Positions 21,912 through 30,212 of a stretch of DNA of 38,561 bases are shown piece after piece. Positions within the stretch are counted from its first letter, which is position 1. Each line of letters starts with the position of its first letter. This DNA comes from UMGS902 sp045538895 (GTDB lineage: Bacteria; Bacillota; Clostridia; Oscillospirales; CAG-272): NCBI GenBank assembly GCA_045538895.1, contig JAZQEH010000001.1:1-38561 (forward strand), given 5' to 3'. The notes beneath the pieces are model-generated. The model saw nothing but the letters and a program-made list of their open reading frames with translations. It was not told where the DNA came from and ran no database searches. The translations under genes were made by a program, and so were the position numbers.

Positions 21912-24614
21912 ATGGAAACCAAGACTTACGAAATCGTAGACAGCGTGGAAAAGCTTGAGGAAGCGATTGCACGCACCAGAGAGGCACAGAAGGAATTTGC
22001 AACCTTCACGCAGGAACAGGTAGATAAGATTTTCTTGGCTGCCGCATCCGCCGCCAATAAAGCGAGAATTCCTCTTGCTAAAATGGCTGTTGAAGAAACA
22101 GGAATGGGCATCGTAGAAGATAAGGTTATTAAACACAACTACGCTTCCGAATACATCTATAACGCTTACAAGAACACTAAGACCTGCGGTGTTATCGAAG
22201 AGGATAAGGCGTTTGGTATTAAGAAAATTGCAGAACCCATCGGTGTTATCGCTGCAGTAATCCCTACTACAAACCCCACTTCTACTGCAATTTTTAAGTG
22301 TTTGCTCGCACTTAAGACTCGCAATGCAATCATCATCAGTCCTCATCCTCGTGCAAAGAATAGCACAATTGCTGCTGCAAAGCTTGTGCTCGAAGCTGCA
22401 GTTTCCGCAGGTGCACCCGAAGGCATCATCGACTGGATTGATGTTCCCTCTCTTGAAATGACGAACACAGTAATGAAGGAAGCGGATATCATCCTCGCTA
22501 CCGGCGGTCCCGGCATGGTTAAGGCTGCATACTCCAGCGGTAAGCCTGCTCTTGGCGTTGGTGCCGGCAACACTCCTGCAATCATTGATGATTCTGCGGA
22601 CATTCTCCTTGCAGTAAATTCTATTATTCATTCCAAGACTTTTGATAACGGTATGATTTGTGCTTCCGAGCAGTCGGTTATCGTGCTTGAGGGAATATAT
22701 GATGCGGTTAAGGATGAGTTTGCAAGACGTGGTTGCTATTTCCTTGACCCCAAAGAAACCGAAAAGGTTCGTAAGACCATTATTATCAACGGTGCGCTCA
22801 ATGCTAAAATTGTAGGTCAGCCTGCCGCAAGAATTGCAGAGCTTGCCGGTGTTACTGTTCCTGAAGGTACCAAGATTCTCATCGGTGAAGTTGAGAGTGT
22901 GGAACTTAGTGAAGAGTTTGCACACGAAAAGCTTAGTCCTGTTCTTGCTATGTATAAGGCGAAGGACTTTGGCGACGCACTTGATAAGGCAGAGCAGCTT
23001 GTTGCTGACGGCGGATATGGTCATACCTCCAGTGTTTACCTTAACGAGGTTACCGAGCAAGCAAAACTTGCTGATTTCGCAGCTCGTATGAAGACCTGCC
23101 GTATCCTTGTAAACACTCCCTCGTCTCATGGTGGCATCGGCGATCTTTACAACTTTAAACTCGCTCCTTCGCTCACCTTGGGCTGTGGCTCTTGGGGTGG
23201 TAACTCTGTATCTGACAACGTAGGTGTTAAGCACCTCCTGAATATTAAAACTGTGGCTGAAAGAAGGGAAAATATGCTTTGGTTCCGTGCTCCTGAAAAA
23301 GTATATATCAAGAAAGGTTGTTTGCCCGTGGCTCTTGATGAGCTCAGAAGTGTACGCGGTTCTAAGAAAGCGTTTATCGTAACCGATACCTTCCTCTATC
23401 AGAACGGCTACACCAAACCCATTACTGACAAACTCGACGAAATGGGTATTGCTCACACCACATTCTTCAACGTACAGCCTGACCCCACCCTTGCTAATGC
23501 AACTGAGGGAGCTAAGCAGATGGCAGCGTTCCAGCCTGATACCATTATTGCTCTCGGTGGCGGTTCTGCAATGGATGCTGCTAAGATCATGTGGGTTCTC
23601 TATGAGCATCCTGAAGCAGACTTTATGGATATGGCAATGCGTTTCATCGATATCCGTAAGAGAGTATACACCTTCCCGAAGATGGGCGAAAAGGCATACT
23701 TTATCGCAATTCCCACTTCCGCAGGTACCGGCTCTGAGGTTACTCCCTTTGCAGTAATCACCGATGAAAAGACCGGCGTAAAGTATCCTCTTGCTGACTA
23801 TGAGCTTCTCCCCAACATGGCAATCATTGATACGGATTTCCATATGAGTGCTCCTCGCGGACTTACTGCAGCTTCCGGTATCGATGCTGTTACTCACGCA
23901 GTTGAGGCTTACGCTGCAATGCTTGCAACCGACTATACTGACGGACTTGCTCTTCAGGCTCTTAAGAATATCTTCAAGTATTTGCCCCGTGCATATGAGA
24001 ACGGACAGACTGATGTTGAAGCACGTGAGAAGATGGCAAATGCCGCAACTATGGCGGGCATGGCATTTGCAAATGCTTTCCTCGGAGTATGTCACTCGAT
24101 GGCTCACAAACTTGGTGCTTTCCATCATTTGCCTCACGGCGTTGCAAACGCTTTGATGATTGAAGAAGTTCTTCGCTTCAATGCATCTGAGGCTCCCGCT
24201 AAGATGGGTACTTTCTCGCAGTATGACCATCCTCATACCCTTGCTCGTTATGCTGAAATTGCTGATTATCTCGGTCTCGGCGGCAAGAATGACGAGGAGA
24301 AACTTGAAAATCTCATTAATGCTATCAATGACCTTAAGGCTCGCGTAGGCATCAAGGAAACTATCAAAGATTATGGTATCGATGAGAGCGACTTCCTTGC
24401 TCGTCTCGATGATATGGTTGAGCAGGCATTTGATGATCAGTGCACAGGCGCTAACCCCCGTTACCCGCTTATGAGCGAAATTAAGCAGATGTACCTCAAC
24501 GCTTATTACGGTAAGCATTTCGTTGAAACCAACAAGCCTACTGCAGCTGATGTTGCAGAGCCTGCAAAGGTAGACAATGTAAAAGTCACCTATCGCAAAG
24601 GCAAGAAAGCGTAA
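21912..24614 (+). CDS. adhE: Bifunctional aldehyde/alcohol dehydrogenase AdhE
   Basis: The enzyme reduces acetyl-CoA to acetaldehyde and then to ethanol with NADH. The N-terminal CoA-acylating aldehyde dehydrogenase domain (to about residue 440) has Cys250 in GMICASEQ. The C-terminal iron-dependent alcohol dehydrogenase has ALGGGSAMDAAK and histidine-rich CHSMAHKLGAFHHLPHG. At 900 residues it is slightly longer than most AdhE, due to a lysine-rich tail. AdhE forms cytoplasmic spirosomes. It heads an eight-gene run with gaps of 20 bases or less, and the Rex-like site suggests NADH-dependent derepression. A long frame on the opposite strand is a codon-bias shadow. Confidence 0.97.
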   Translation: METKTYEIVDSVEKLEEAIARTREAQKEFATFTQEQVDKIFLAAASAANKARIPLAKMAVEETGMGIVEDKVIKHNYASEYIYNAYKNTKTCGVIEEDKAFGIKKIAEPIGVIAAVIPTTNPTSTAIFKCLLALKTRNAIIISPHPRAKNSTIAAAKLVLEAAVSAGAPEGIIDWIDVPSLEMTNTVMKEADIILATGGPGMVKAAYSSGKPALGVGAGNTPAIIDDSADILLAVNSIIHSKTFDNGMICASEQSVIVLEGIYDAVKDEFARRGCYFLDPKETEKVRKTIIINGALNAKIVGQPAARIAELAGVTVPEGTKILIGEVESVELSEEFAHEKLSPVLAMYKAKDFGDALDKAEQLVADGGYGHTSSVYLNEVTEQAKLADFAARMKTCRILVNTPSSHGGIGDLYNFKLAPSLTLGCGSWGGNSVSDNVGVKHLLNIKTVAERRENMLWFRAPEKVYIKKGCLPVALDELRSVRGSKKAFIVTDTFLYQNGYTKPITDKLDEMGIAHTTFFNVQPDPTLANATEGAKQMAAFQPDTIIALGGGSAMDAAKIMWVLYEHPEADFMDMAMRFIDIRKRVYTFPKMGEKAYFIAIPTSAGTGSEVTPFAVITDEKTGVKYPLADYELLPNMAIIDTDFHMSAPRGLTAASGIDAVTHAVEAYAAMLATDYTDGLALQALKNIFKYLPRAYENGQTDVEAREKMANAATMAGMAFANAFLGVCHSMAHKLGAFHHLPHGVANALMIEEVLRFNASEAPAKMGTFSQYDHPHTLARYAEIADYLGLGGKNDEEKLENLINAINDLKARVGIKETIKDYGIDESDFLARLDDMVEQAFDDQCTGANPRYPLMSEIKQMYLNAYYGKHFVETNKPTAADVAEPAKVDNVKVTYRKGKKA

Positions 24615-24633
24615 TTAAGGGAGGAATACTATA

Positions 24634-25383
24634 ATGAAACTTGAAAAAATTGTTGCTGTAAGAAATAACAAGACCATTTATCGTGATGGTGATAAGTGCG
24701 TAAAGGTGTTTAACGAAGGCTTTTCTAAGTCTGACGTTTTGAACGAGGCGTTGAATCAGGCAAGAATCGAAGGAACCGGTCTTAGTATCCCCAAGGTTTT
24801 GGAAGTGACCATGGTTGAAGGTAAATGGGCTATTGTATCTGAGTTTATCAAGGGTAAGACTTTGGCTCAGATTATGGAAGAAGACCCGGATAAGAAAGAC
24901 GAATATCTTGAGCTTCTTGTGGATATTCAGCTCGAAATGCACAGCAAGACCTGCCCTCACCTCAACAAGCTCAAGGATAAGATGAACCGCAAAATCAGCG
25001 AGACTACTTTGGATGCTACCACTCGTTATGACCTCCATACTCGGCTTGAGGGTATGCCCAAACACAACAAGGTTTGCCATGGCGACTTTAACCCCTCTAA
25101 CATCATCATTGCCGAAGACGGCACTCCATATATCATCGACTGGTCCCATGCAACTCAGGGAAATGCTTCTGCCGATGCTGCTCGTACCTACCTCCTTTTC
25201 TGGCTTAACGGAGATATCGAAGGTGCAAAGAAATACCTCGATATCTTCTGCCAGAAGAGTAACACCGCTAAGCAGTACGTTCAGAAATGGATGCCTATCG
25301 TTGCCGCTTCTCAGTCTGTTAAGGGTAACGAGCACGAGCGTGAGTTTTTGCTCTCTTGGGTTGACGTTGTAGATTACGAATAA
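24634..25383 (+). CDS. APH-fold phosphotransferase in the hydrogenase operon
   Basis: The 249-residue protein has the aminoglycoside phosphotransferase/protein-kinase-like core: an N-lobe with a lysine in KCVKVFNE, the catalytic loop VCHGDFNPSNIII at about residues 146-158 and the metal-binding IIDWSHATQGNASAD soon after. Members phosphorylate antibiotics, choline, sugars or proteins. Its place 19 bases after adhE and 20 before the [2Fe-2S] gene argues against drug resistance. A metabolite or protein kinase role alongside the phosphatase encoded further down is plausible but unproven. GGGAGGA precedes the ATG. Confidence 0.82.
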   Translation: MKLEKIVAVRNNKTIYRDGDKCVKVFNEGFSKSDVLNEALNQARIEGTGLSIPKVLEVTMVEGKWAIVSEFIKGKTLAQIMEEDPDKKDEYLELLVDIQLEMHSKTCPHLNKLKDKMNRKISETTLDATTRYDLHTRLEGMPKHNKVCHGDFNPSNIIIAEDGTPYIIDWSHATQGNASADAARTYLLFWLNGDIEGAKKYLDIFCQKSNTAKQYVQKWMPIVAASQSVKGNEHEREFLLSWVDVVDYE

Positions 25384-25403
25384 GGATATAAGGAGAAAGC
25401 ACA

Positions 25404-25643
25404 ATGAAAGTAACCGTATGTATCGGCAGTTCCTGCCATATCAAAGGCTCTCGTCAGGTTGTAGAGCAGTTGCAATACCTCATTCAAGAGAATGATCTTG
25501 GAGACAAGGTTGAACTCGGCGGCACCTTCTGTATGGGTAAGTGTCAGCAGGGTGTATGCGTAACAGTAGATAATGAATTCTTTTCCGTAACTCCCGATAC
25601 GGTTGATGAATTCTTCGAGAAAAATGTAAAAGGAAAGATTTAA
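25404..25643 (+). CDS. Thioredoxin-fold [2Fe-2S] mini-protein (first copy)
   Basis: The 79-residue protein matches the C-terminal [2Fe-2S] domain of NuoE/HydA-type subunits: CIGSSCHIKGS at residues 6-16 and FCMGKCQQGVCV near 42-53 supply the four cluster cysteines (6, 11, 43, 47). It lacks the helical NuoE N-terminus. It probably carries electrons for, or relays redox state to, the hydrogenase-like proteins encoded next to it. AAGGAGAAAG precedes the ATG. It is one base from the next, paralogous gene. Confidence 0.88.
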   Translation: MKVTVCIGSSCHIKGSRQVVEQLQYLIQENDLGDKVELGGTFCMGKCQQGVCVTVDNEFFSVTPDTVDEFFEKNVKGKI

Positions 25644-25644
25644 G

Positions 25645-25908
25645 ATGATGATTATACAGATCTGTGTGGGAAGTTCCTGCCATTTGAAAGGCTCTTCCGA
25701 CATCATCGAGCTTTTAGAAAAAGCCGTTGCGGATCATCATCTTGAAACCGAAGTTACGCTTGTCGGTAGTTTTTGTATCGGCAAGTGTAACCGTATCGGT
25801 GTTACGGTACAGGTGGACGATGATATCCACACCGGGATTACCCGCGAAAACTTCAAGGAGTTCTTTACAGAACACGTTCTGAATAAAATCCCAAGCGAAA
25901 GGAAGTGA
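25645..25908 (+). CDS. Thioredoxin-fold [2Fe-2S] mini-protein (second copy)
   Basis: An 87-residue paralogue of the preceding protein with the same cysteine plan: CVGSSCHLKGSS near residue 7 and SFCIGKCNRIGV near 42. The two are alike through most of their length, so they arose by tandem duplication or work as a pair. The gene begins one base after its neighbour's stop and ends six bases before the HydS-like gene. A role as electron carrier in the same complex is inferred. Confidence 0.88.
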   Translation: MMIIQICVGSSCHLKGSSDIIELLEKAVADHHLETEVTLVGSFCIGKCNRIGVTVQVDDDIHTGITRENFKEFFTEHVLNKIPSERK

Positions 25909-25914
25909 TAGGGT

Positions 25915-27594
25915 ATGCCAAATTGTTTGACTTTGAAAAAATCCAACTGTAAGAACTGTTACAAGTGCATACGTCATTGCCCTGTCAAAGCCATTCGTTT
26001 TTCCGGTAACCAGGCTCATATCATCGGAAATGAATGTATTCTTTGCGGACAATGTTTTGTAGTATGTCCGCAGAATGCCAAAGAAATCATAGATGAAACC
26101 GAGAAGGTCAAGGTGTTTTTGCAAAGTGGCGATCCTGTTATCGTAAGCCTTGCACCTTCTTTCATTGCAAACTACGATGGCGTTGGCATTAACGCTATGC
26201 GTAAGGCGTTAAAGCAACTCGGATTTTATGATGTGGAAGAAACCGCAATTGGTGCTACCGTCGTAAAGAGCGAGTACGAAAGAATGATTAAGGAAGACGA
26301 GCGAGACGTAATTATATCTTCTTGCTGTCATTCAATCAACCTGCTTATTCAAAAGCATTTTCCACAGGCTCTGGAGTATCTTGCAGATGTTGTTTCGCCG
26401 ATGCAAGCACACTGTAAAGATATTAAGAGTCGTTTCCCCAATGCAAAGACCGTGTTCATAGGTCCGTGTGTAGCAAAGAAGGATGAAGCGGAGCACTATG
26501 AAGGTATTGTTGATGCCGTGCTCACTTTTGAGGAACTTACCGAATGGTTGAACTCTGAAAAAATCGAGTTGGAGCGGGAAAAAGATAATGATATTTGTTC
26601 TCGTGCAAGATTCTTCCCGACTACGGGCGGCATCTTAAAAACCATGGCGCAAGATACACCCGGATACACGTACCTTGCCCTTGATGGTGTGGACAACTGT
26701 ATTGCCGCACTCAAGGACATTATTGATGGAAAGGTACACAAGTGCTTCATCGAAATGTCGGCTTGTATCGGTAGTTGTGTCGGCGGGCCGGTTATGGAGA
26801 AGTATCACCATGCTTCCTCTGTGAAGGATTATATCGCTGTTTCTTCTTATGCAGGTACCAAGGATTTCGAAGTATCTCAACCGAAACCTTCAGATATGAA
26901 AAAAGCATTTGGATATATTGAGCAACGCTCGCAAATGCCGTCAGATATGGAGATTCAAAACATATTGCGTCAGATGGGTAAGTTTAAGCCATCGCAAGAA
27001 CTCAACTGTGGTTCTTGTGGATATAATACCTGTCGCGAAAAAGCGATAGCTATTCTGCAAGGTAAAGCAGAGATTTCTATGTGTCTACCTTTCCTTAAGG
27101 ATAAAGCTGAAAGCTTTTCGGATGCTATTGTTAAAAATACGCCGAACGGACTCATTGTACTGAATGAGCAACTTGAGGTACAGCAGATTAATGATTCTGC
27201 ACGTCAAATGATGAACATTCGTTCAGCAAGTGATATTGTTGGAGATCAGGTTGTGCGTATTTTGGATCCAGGCATTTTTATGAATGTTCTGCGAGATAAA
27301 AAAAGTATTCGAAATGAAAGAGTCTTTCTTGCCGAGTACCGTCGCTTTGTAGAACAGTCTGTTATATATGACCCGGAATCACGTTTGCTAATCTGTATTA
27401 TGCGTGATATCACTGATGAACAGGATGAGCGAGAAAAGAAAGAAAAGATCAGTCGCCAGACTATTGAGGTCGCTGATAAGGTTGTCGATAAGCAGATGCG
27501 TATCGTTCAGGAAATTGCATCTTTGCTTGGTGAAACCGCAGCAGAAACCAAGATTGCTCTTGCAAAATTGAAGGAGTCTATTTCCAATGAATGA
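25915..27594 (+). CDS. HydS-like sensory-type [FeFe] hydrogenase with PAS domain
   Basis: Domains in order: two [4Fe-4S] ferredoxin motifs (CKNCYKCIRHCP and CILCGQCFVVCP, residues 11-58), an H-cluster domain (about 70-345), an extra Fe-S motif CGSCGYNTC...MC (about 363-390), a PAS domain (about 405-500) and a C-terminal helix. The H-cluster cysteines are Cys138 (L1, SSCCHS), Cys185 (L2, GPCVAKK) and Cys284/Cys288 (L3, SACIGSCVGG). The proton-relay cysteine position (Cys137) is kept, but the following proline is His. PAS-containing [FeFe] hydrogenases (group C) are regarded as putative H2 or redox sensors. It overlaps the phosphatase gene by eight bases. Catalytic turnover is probably low; a signalling role is inferred. 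Confidence 0.9.
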   Translation: MPNCLTLKKSNCKNCYKCIRHCPVKAIRFSGNQAHIIGNECILCGQCFVVCPQNAKEIIDETEKVKVFLQSGDPVIVSLAPSFIANYDGVGINAMRKALKQLGFYDVEETAIGATVVKSEYERMIKEDERDVIISSCCHSINLLIQKHFPQALEYLADVVSPMQAHCKDIKSRFPNAKTVFIGPCVAKKDEAEHYEGIVDAVLTFEELTEWLNSEKIELEREKDNDICSRARFFPTTGGILKTMAQDTPGYTYLALDGVDNCIAALKDIIDGKVHKCFIEMSACIGSCVGGPVMEKYHHASSVKDYIAVSSYAGTKDFEVSQPKPSDMKKAFGYIEQRSQMPSDMEIQNILRQMGKFKPSQELNCGSCGYNTCREKAIAILQGKAEISMCLPFLKDKAESFSDAIVKNTPNGLIVLNEQLEVQQINDSARQMMNIRSASDIVGDQVVRILDPGIFMNVLRDKKSIRNERVFLAEYRRFVEQSVIYDPESRLLICIMRDITDEQDEREKKEKISRQTIEVADKVVDKQMRIVQEIASLLGETAAETKIALAKLKESISNE

Positions 27595-28759
27595 TTTATG
27601 TGCTGATATCGGATACAAAAGTATAAATCATTACGGTGAGCAACTATGTGGAGATCATGTGGACGTAGTTGAAACCGGAGATGATTCTACCGTTATCGTT
27701 CTTTCCGATGGTCTTGGCAGCGGTGTAAAAGCAAGCATCTTGTCAACACTTACGTCGAAAATTATTTCCACAATGTTGGCTGAGGGATTGTCGCTTGAGG
27801 AATGCGTTGAAACTATAGCGGCCACTTTACCTGTTTGTTCTGTTCGTGGTGTTGCTTATTCTACTTTTACTATTATCCACTTGAAGAATAATCAGATAGC
27901 CGAGCTTATTCAGTACGACAATCCGCACACTATTATCATTCGTGATGAACAGATATGGGATTATCCCAAAAACGAGATGATTATCGGCGGTAAAAAAATT
28001 TACAAATCGGTAATTAGTCTTCGTGAAAAAGACGTATTTATTGCCATGAGCGACGGATGCCCCCATGCAGGTATCGGCACTGCATATAATTTCGGTTGGA
28101 AGCGCGAAGATATCGCTAATTTCATGGAGTCACTTGCACCGGCGGGTTATACGGCAAAAACACTTTCTACAATGCTTGTTGATGAATGCGATAAACTCTA
28201 TGGTTATAAACCGGGTGACGATGCAACGGCATGTGTAGTTCGGGTTCGCAAGCGTGAACCGATGAATATTCTTTTTGGACCGCCTTCTAATAGAGATGAT
28301 GCAGACCGTATGATGTCTTTGTTCTTTTCCAAGACAGGTAAACACATCATTTGCGGTGGTACGACTTCTTCTATTGCTTCTAAGTTCTTGCATAAGCCTC
28401 TAAAGGCAAGCCTGAATTTTGAGCGTAGTGATATCCCTCCGATTGCAGAAATTGAAGGAGTCGATTTAGTAACAGAAGGCGTTATTACAGTTAACAAGGT
28501 TGTAGAATATGCTCAGGATTATCTCGGCGACAATAAGTTTTATGAACAGTGGAGCTTTAAAAGGGACGGTGCTTCTCTGATTAGTAGATTACTGTTTGAG
28601 GAAGCGACGGATATTAATTTTTATGTGGGAAGAGCAATAAATCCCGCACATCAGAATCCTGATTTGCCTATAAATTTCAATATTAAAATGAATCTGGTAG
28701 AGGAACTTTCCAAGAGTTTGAAAAAGATGGGCAAACGGATAAAAGTAAGCTATTTTTAA
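27587..28759 (+). CDS. SpoIIE-type PP2C phosphatase linked to the HydS-like sensor
   Basis: The first 220 residues form a SpoIIE/PP2C domain with metal-binding aspartates in VLSDGLGSG (Asp41), AMSDGCPHAG and PGDDATACVV. These enzymes dephosphorylate serine or threonine on proteins. The remaining 170 residues, starting near ILFGPPSNRDDADRMM and containing GGTTSSIASKF, match no domain I can name. Its ATG overlaps the end of the HydS-like gene (ATGAATGA), so the two are made together and the sensor probably controls the phosphatase. No anti-sigma partner gene is seen nearby. It is cytoplasmic. Confidence 0.88.
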   Translation: MNDLCADIGYKSINHYGEQLCGDHVDVVETGDDSTVIVLSDGLGSGVKASILSTLTSKIISTMLAEGLSLEECVETIAATLPVCSVRGVAYSTFTIIHLKNNQIAELIQYDNPHTIIIRDEQIWDYPKNEMIIGGKKIYKSVISLREKDVFIAMSDGCPHAGIGTAYNFGWKREDIANFMESLAPAGYTAKTLSTMLVDECDKLYGYKPGDDATACVVRVRKREPMNILFGPPSNRDDADRMMSLFFSKTGKHIICGGTTSSIASKFLHKPLKASLNFERSDIPPIAEIEGVDLVTEGVITVNKVVEYAQDYLGDNKFYEQWSFKRDGASLISRLLFEEATDINFYVGRAINPAHQNPDLPINFNIKMNLVEELSKSLKKMGKRIKVSYF

Positions 28760-28771
28760 GGAGTCTTTCGT

Positions 28772-30193
28772 ATGCGGAAGTTTGATACAAAGGTGCAACA
28801 TTTAAAATATAAGGTGCTGCGAGAGGTGGCACGTCAGGCTTGGAACGATACTCTCTTGCAGAATGTATTGGACATACCCAAAACAATAGTGCCCGGAAAA
28901 ACATCTACCATGCGTTGCTGTGTATATAAAGAGCGTGCTATTTTAGGAGAGCGTGTTCGTATTGCTATGGGCGGAGACAAAGAAAACCCCAACGTGATTG
29001 AGGTTATTGATATTGCTTGTGATGAGTGTCCTGCCGCCGGTTATGAAGTGACAGATTCCTGTCGTGGATGTTTAGCACATCGTTGTGAGGATGTTTGTAA
29101 GCGTGGTGCTATTTCCTTTGATCATAACCATGTCGCACATATTGATAAGTCTAAGTGCATTGAATGCGGTCAGTGTGCCAAGGTTTGTCCATACTCAGCA
29201 ATCATTAATCGAAACCGTCCTTGTCAAGTTGCATGCAAGGTGAAAGCGATTTCTATCAATGACGACAATGCGGCGGCTATCGATAACAATAAATGTATTC
29301 AATGCGGTGCCTGTGTTTACCAGTGCCCATTCGGTGCTATTACAGATAAATCCTATATCCTGAATGTCATTGACATAATCAAGAAGAGTGATAACAATTC
29401 GAAATATAAGGTGTATGCTATAGTGGCACCTTCTATTTCAAGTCAGTTTACTTATGCCAAACTTGGGCAGGTAATTACAGGACTTAAAGAACTTGGTTTC
29501 TATACAGTAATTGAAGCCGCACTCGGTGCAGATATGGTAGCACAGTCGGAGTCTAAGGAGCTTGCTGAAAAAGGTTTTCTCACAAGCTCGTGCTGTCCTG
29601 CATTTGTGAAATATATTAAATCGGCATTTCCCGACTTGTTACCGCTTGTTTCCCACAACTTGTCTCCTATGGCGGCTCTTGCAAAATACATAAAGAAAAC
29701 CGATGCGACCGCAAAGGTAATCTTTATCGGTCCTTGTACCGCCAAAAAGGCTGAAGCTCAGCAGGATAGCGTAAAGCCTTATGTCGATGCCGTGATGACA
29801 TTTGAAGAACTCCAAGCACTTTATGATAGCAAGGATATTGATATTACTACTCTTGGAGAAGATGTTCTGGATAACGCTTCTTACTTCGGAAGAATTTTTG
29901 CTCGCTCGGGCGGTCTTTCCGATGCAGTGGCACAAGGACTTAAAGAGCAGAATATTGAATTTGATCTTAAGGCTATTCCTTGTGATGGAATTGAAGCATG
30001 TAAGATTGCACTGCTGAAAAAGCAAAAGAATGTACTTGATGCAAATTTCATCGAGGGTATGGCATGTATTGGCGGATGTATCGGCGGAGCAGGATGTCTT
30101 ACTCACGGAGAAAAGAATAAAGCACAAGTGGACGTATATGGCAGAGAGGCTATGGAAAAAACAATAACAGACGCTATTTCCGTGATAAAGTGA
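28772..30193 (+). CDS. Group B-like [FeFe] hydrogenase
   Basis: The 473-residue protein has a cysteine-rich N-terminal part with several Fe-S motifs (CDECPAAGYEVTDSCRGCL, CIECGQCAKVCP, CIQCGACVYQCP) and a C-terminal H-cluster domain. H-cluster motifs are SSCCPAF (Cys274/Cys275), GPCTAKK (Cys322) and EGMACIGGCIGG (Cys432, Cys436). This pattern, with an N-terminal DECP segment, is typical of group B monomeric hydrogenases of Clostridia; it probably evolves or oxidises H2 with ferredoxin. It is 12 bases after the phosphatase gene, with AAGGAG upstream. H-cluster maturases (HydE, HydF, HydG) are not in the window. Confidence 0.92.
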   Translation: MRKFDTKVQHLKYKVLREVARQAWNDTLLQNVLDIPKTIVPGKTSTMRCCVYKERAILGERVRIAMGGDKENPNVIEVIDIACDECPAAGYEVTDSCRGCLAHRCEDVCKRGAISFDHNHVAHIDKSKCIECGQCAKVCPYSAIINRNRPCQVACKVKAISINDDNAAAIDNNKCIQCGACVYQCPFGAITDKSYILNVIDIIKKSDNNSKYKVYAIVAPSISSQFTYAKLGQVITGLKELGFYTVIEAALGADMVAQSESKELAEKGFLTSSCCPAFVKYIKSAFPDLLPLVSHNLSPMAALAKYIKKTDATAKVIFIGPCTAKKAEAQQDSVKPYVDAVMTFEELQALYDSKDIDITTLGEDVLDNASYFGRIFARSGGLSDAVAQGLKEQNIEFDLKAIPCDGIEACKIALLKKQKNVLDANFIEGMACIGGCIGGAGCLTHGEKNKAQVDVYGREAMEKTITDAISVIK

Positions 30194-30212
30194 AATAAAT
30201 GAGGTATAGATA

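Noticed and set aside
21885..24518. 877-codon open frame on the minus strand opposite adhE
   Set aside because: It mirrors adhE codon use, is cysteine- and histidine-rich without any recognisable motif, and adhE itself is certain. It is a shadow frame.
24634..25383. Aminoglycoside resistance gene
   Set aside because: The APH fold is shared by many small-molecule and protein kinases. Its place inside a metabolic run makes drug resistance unlikely.
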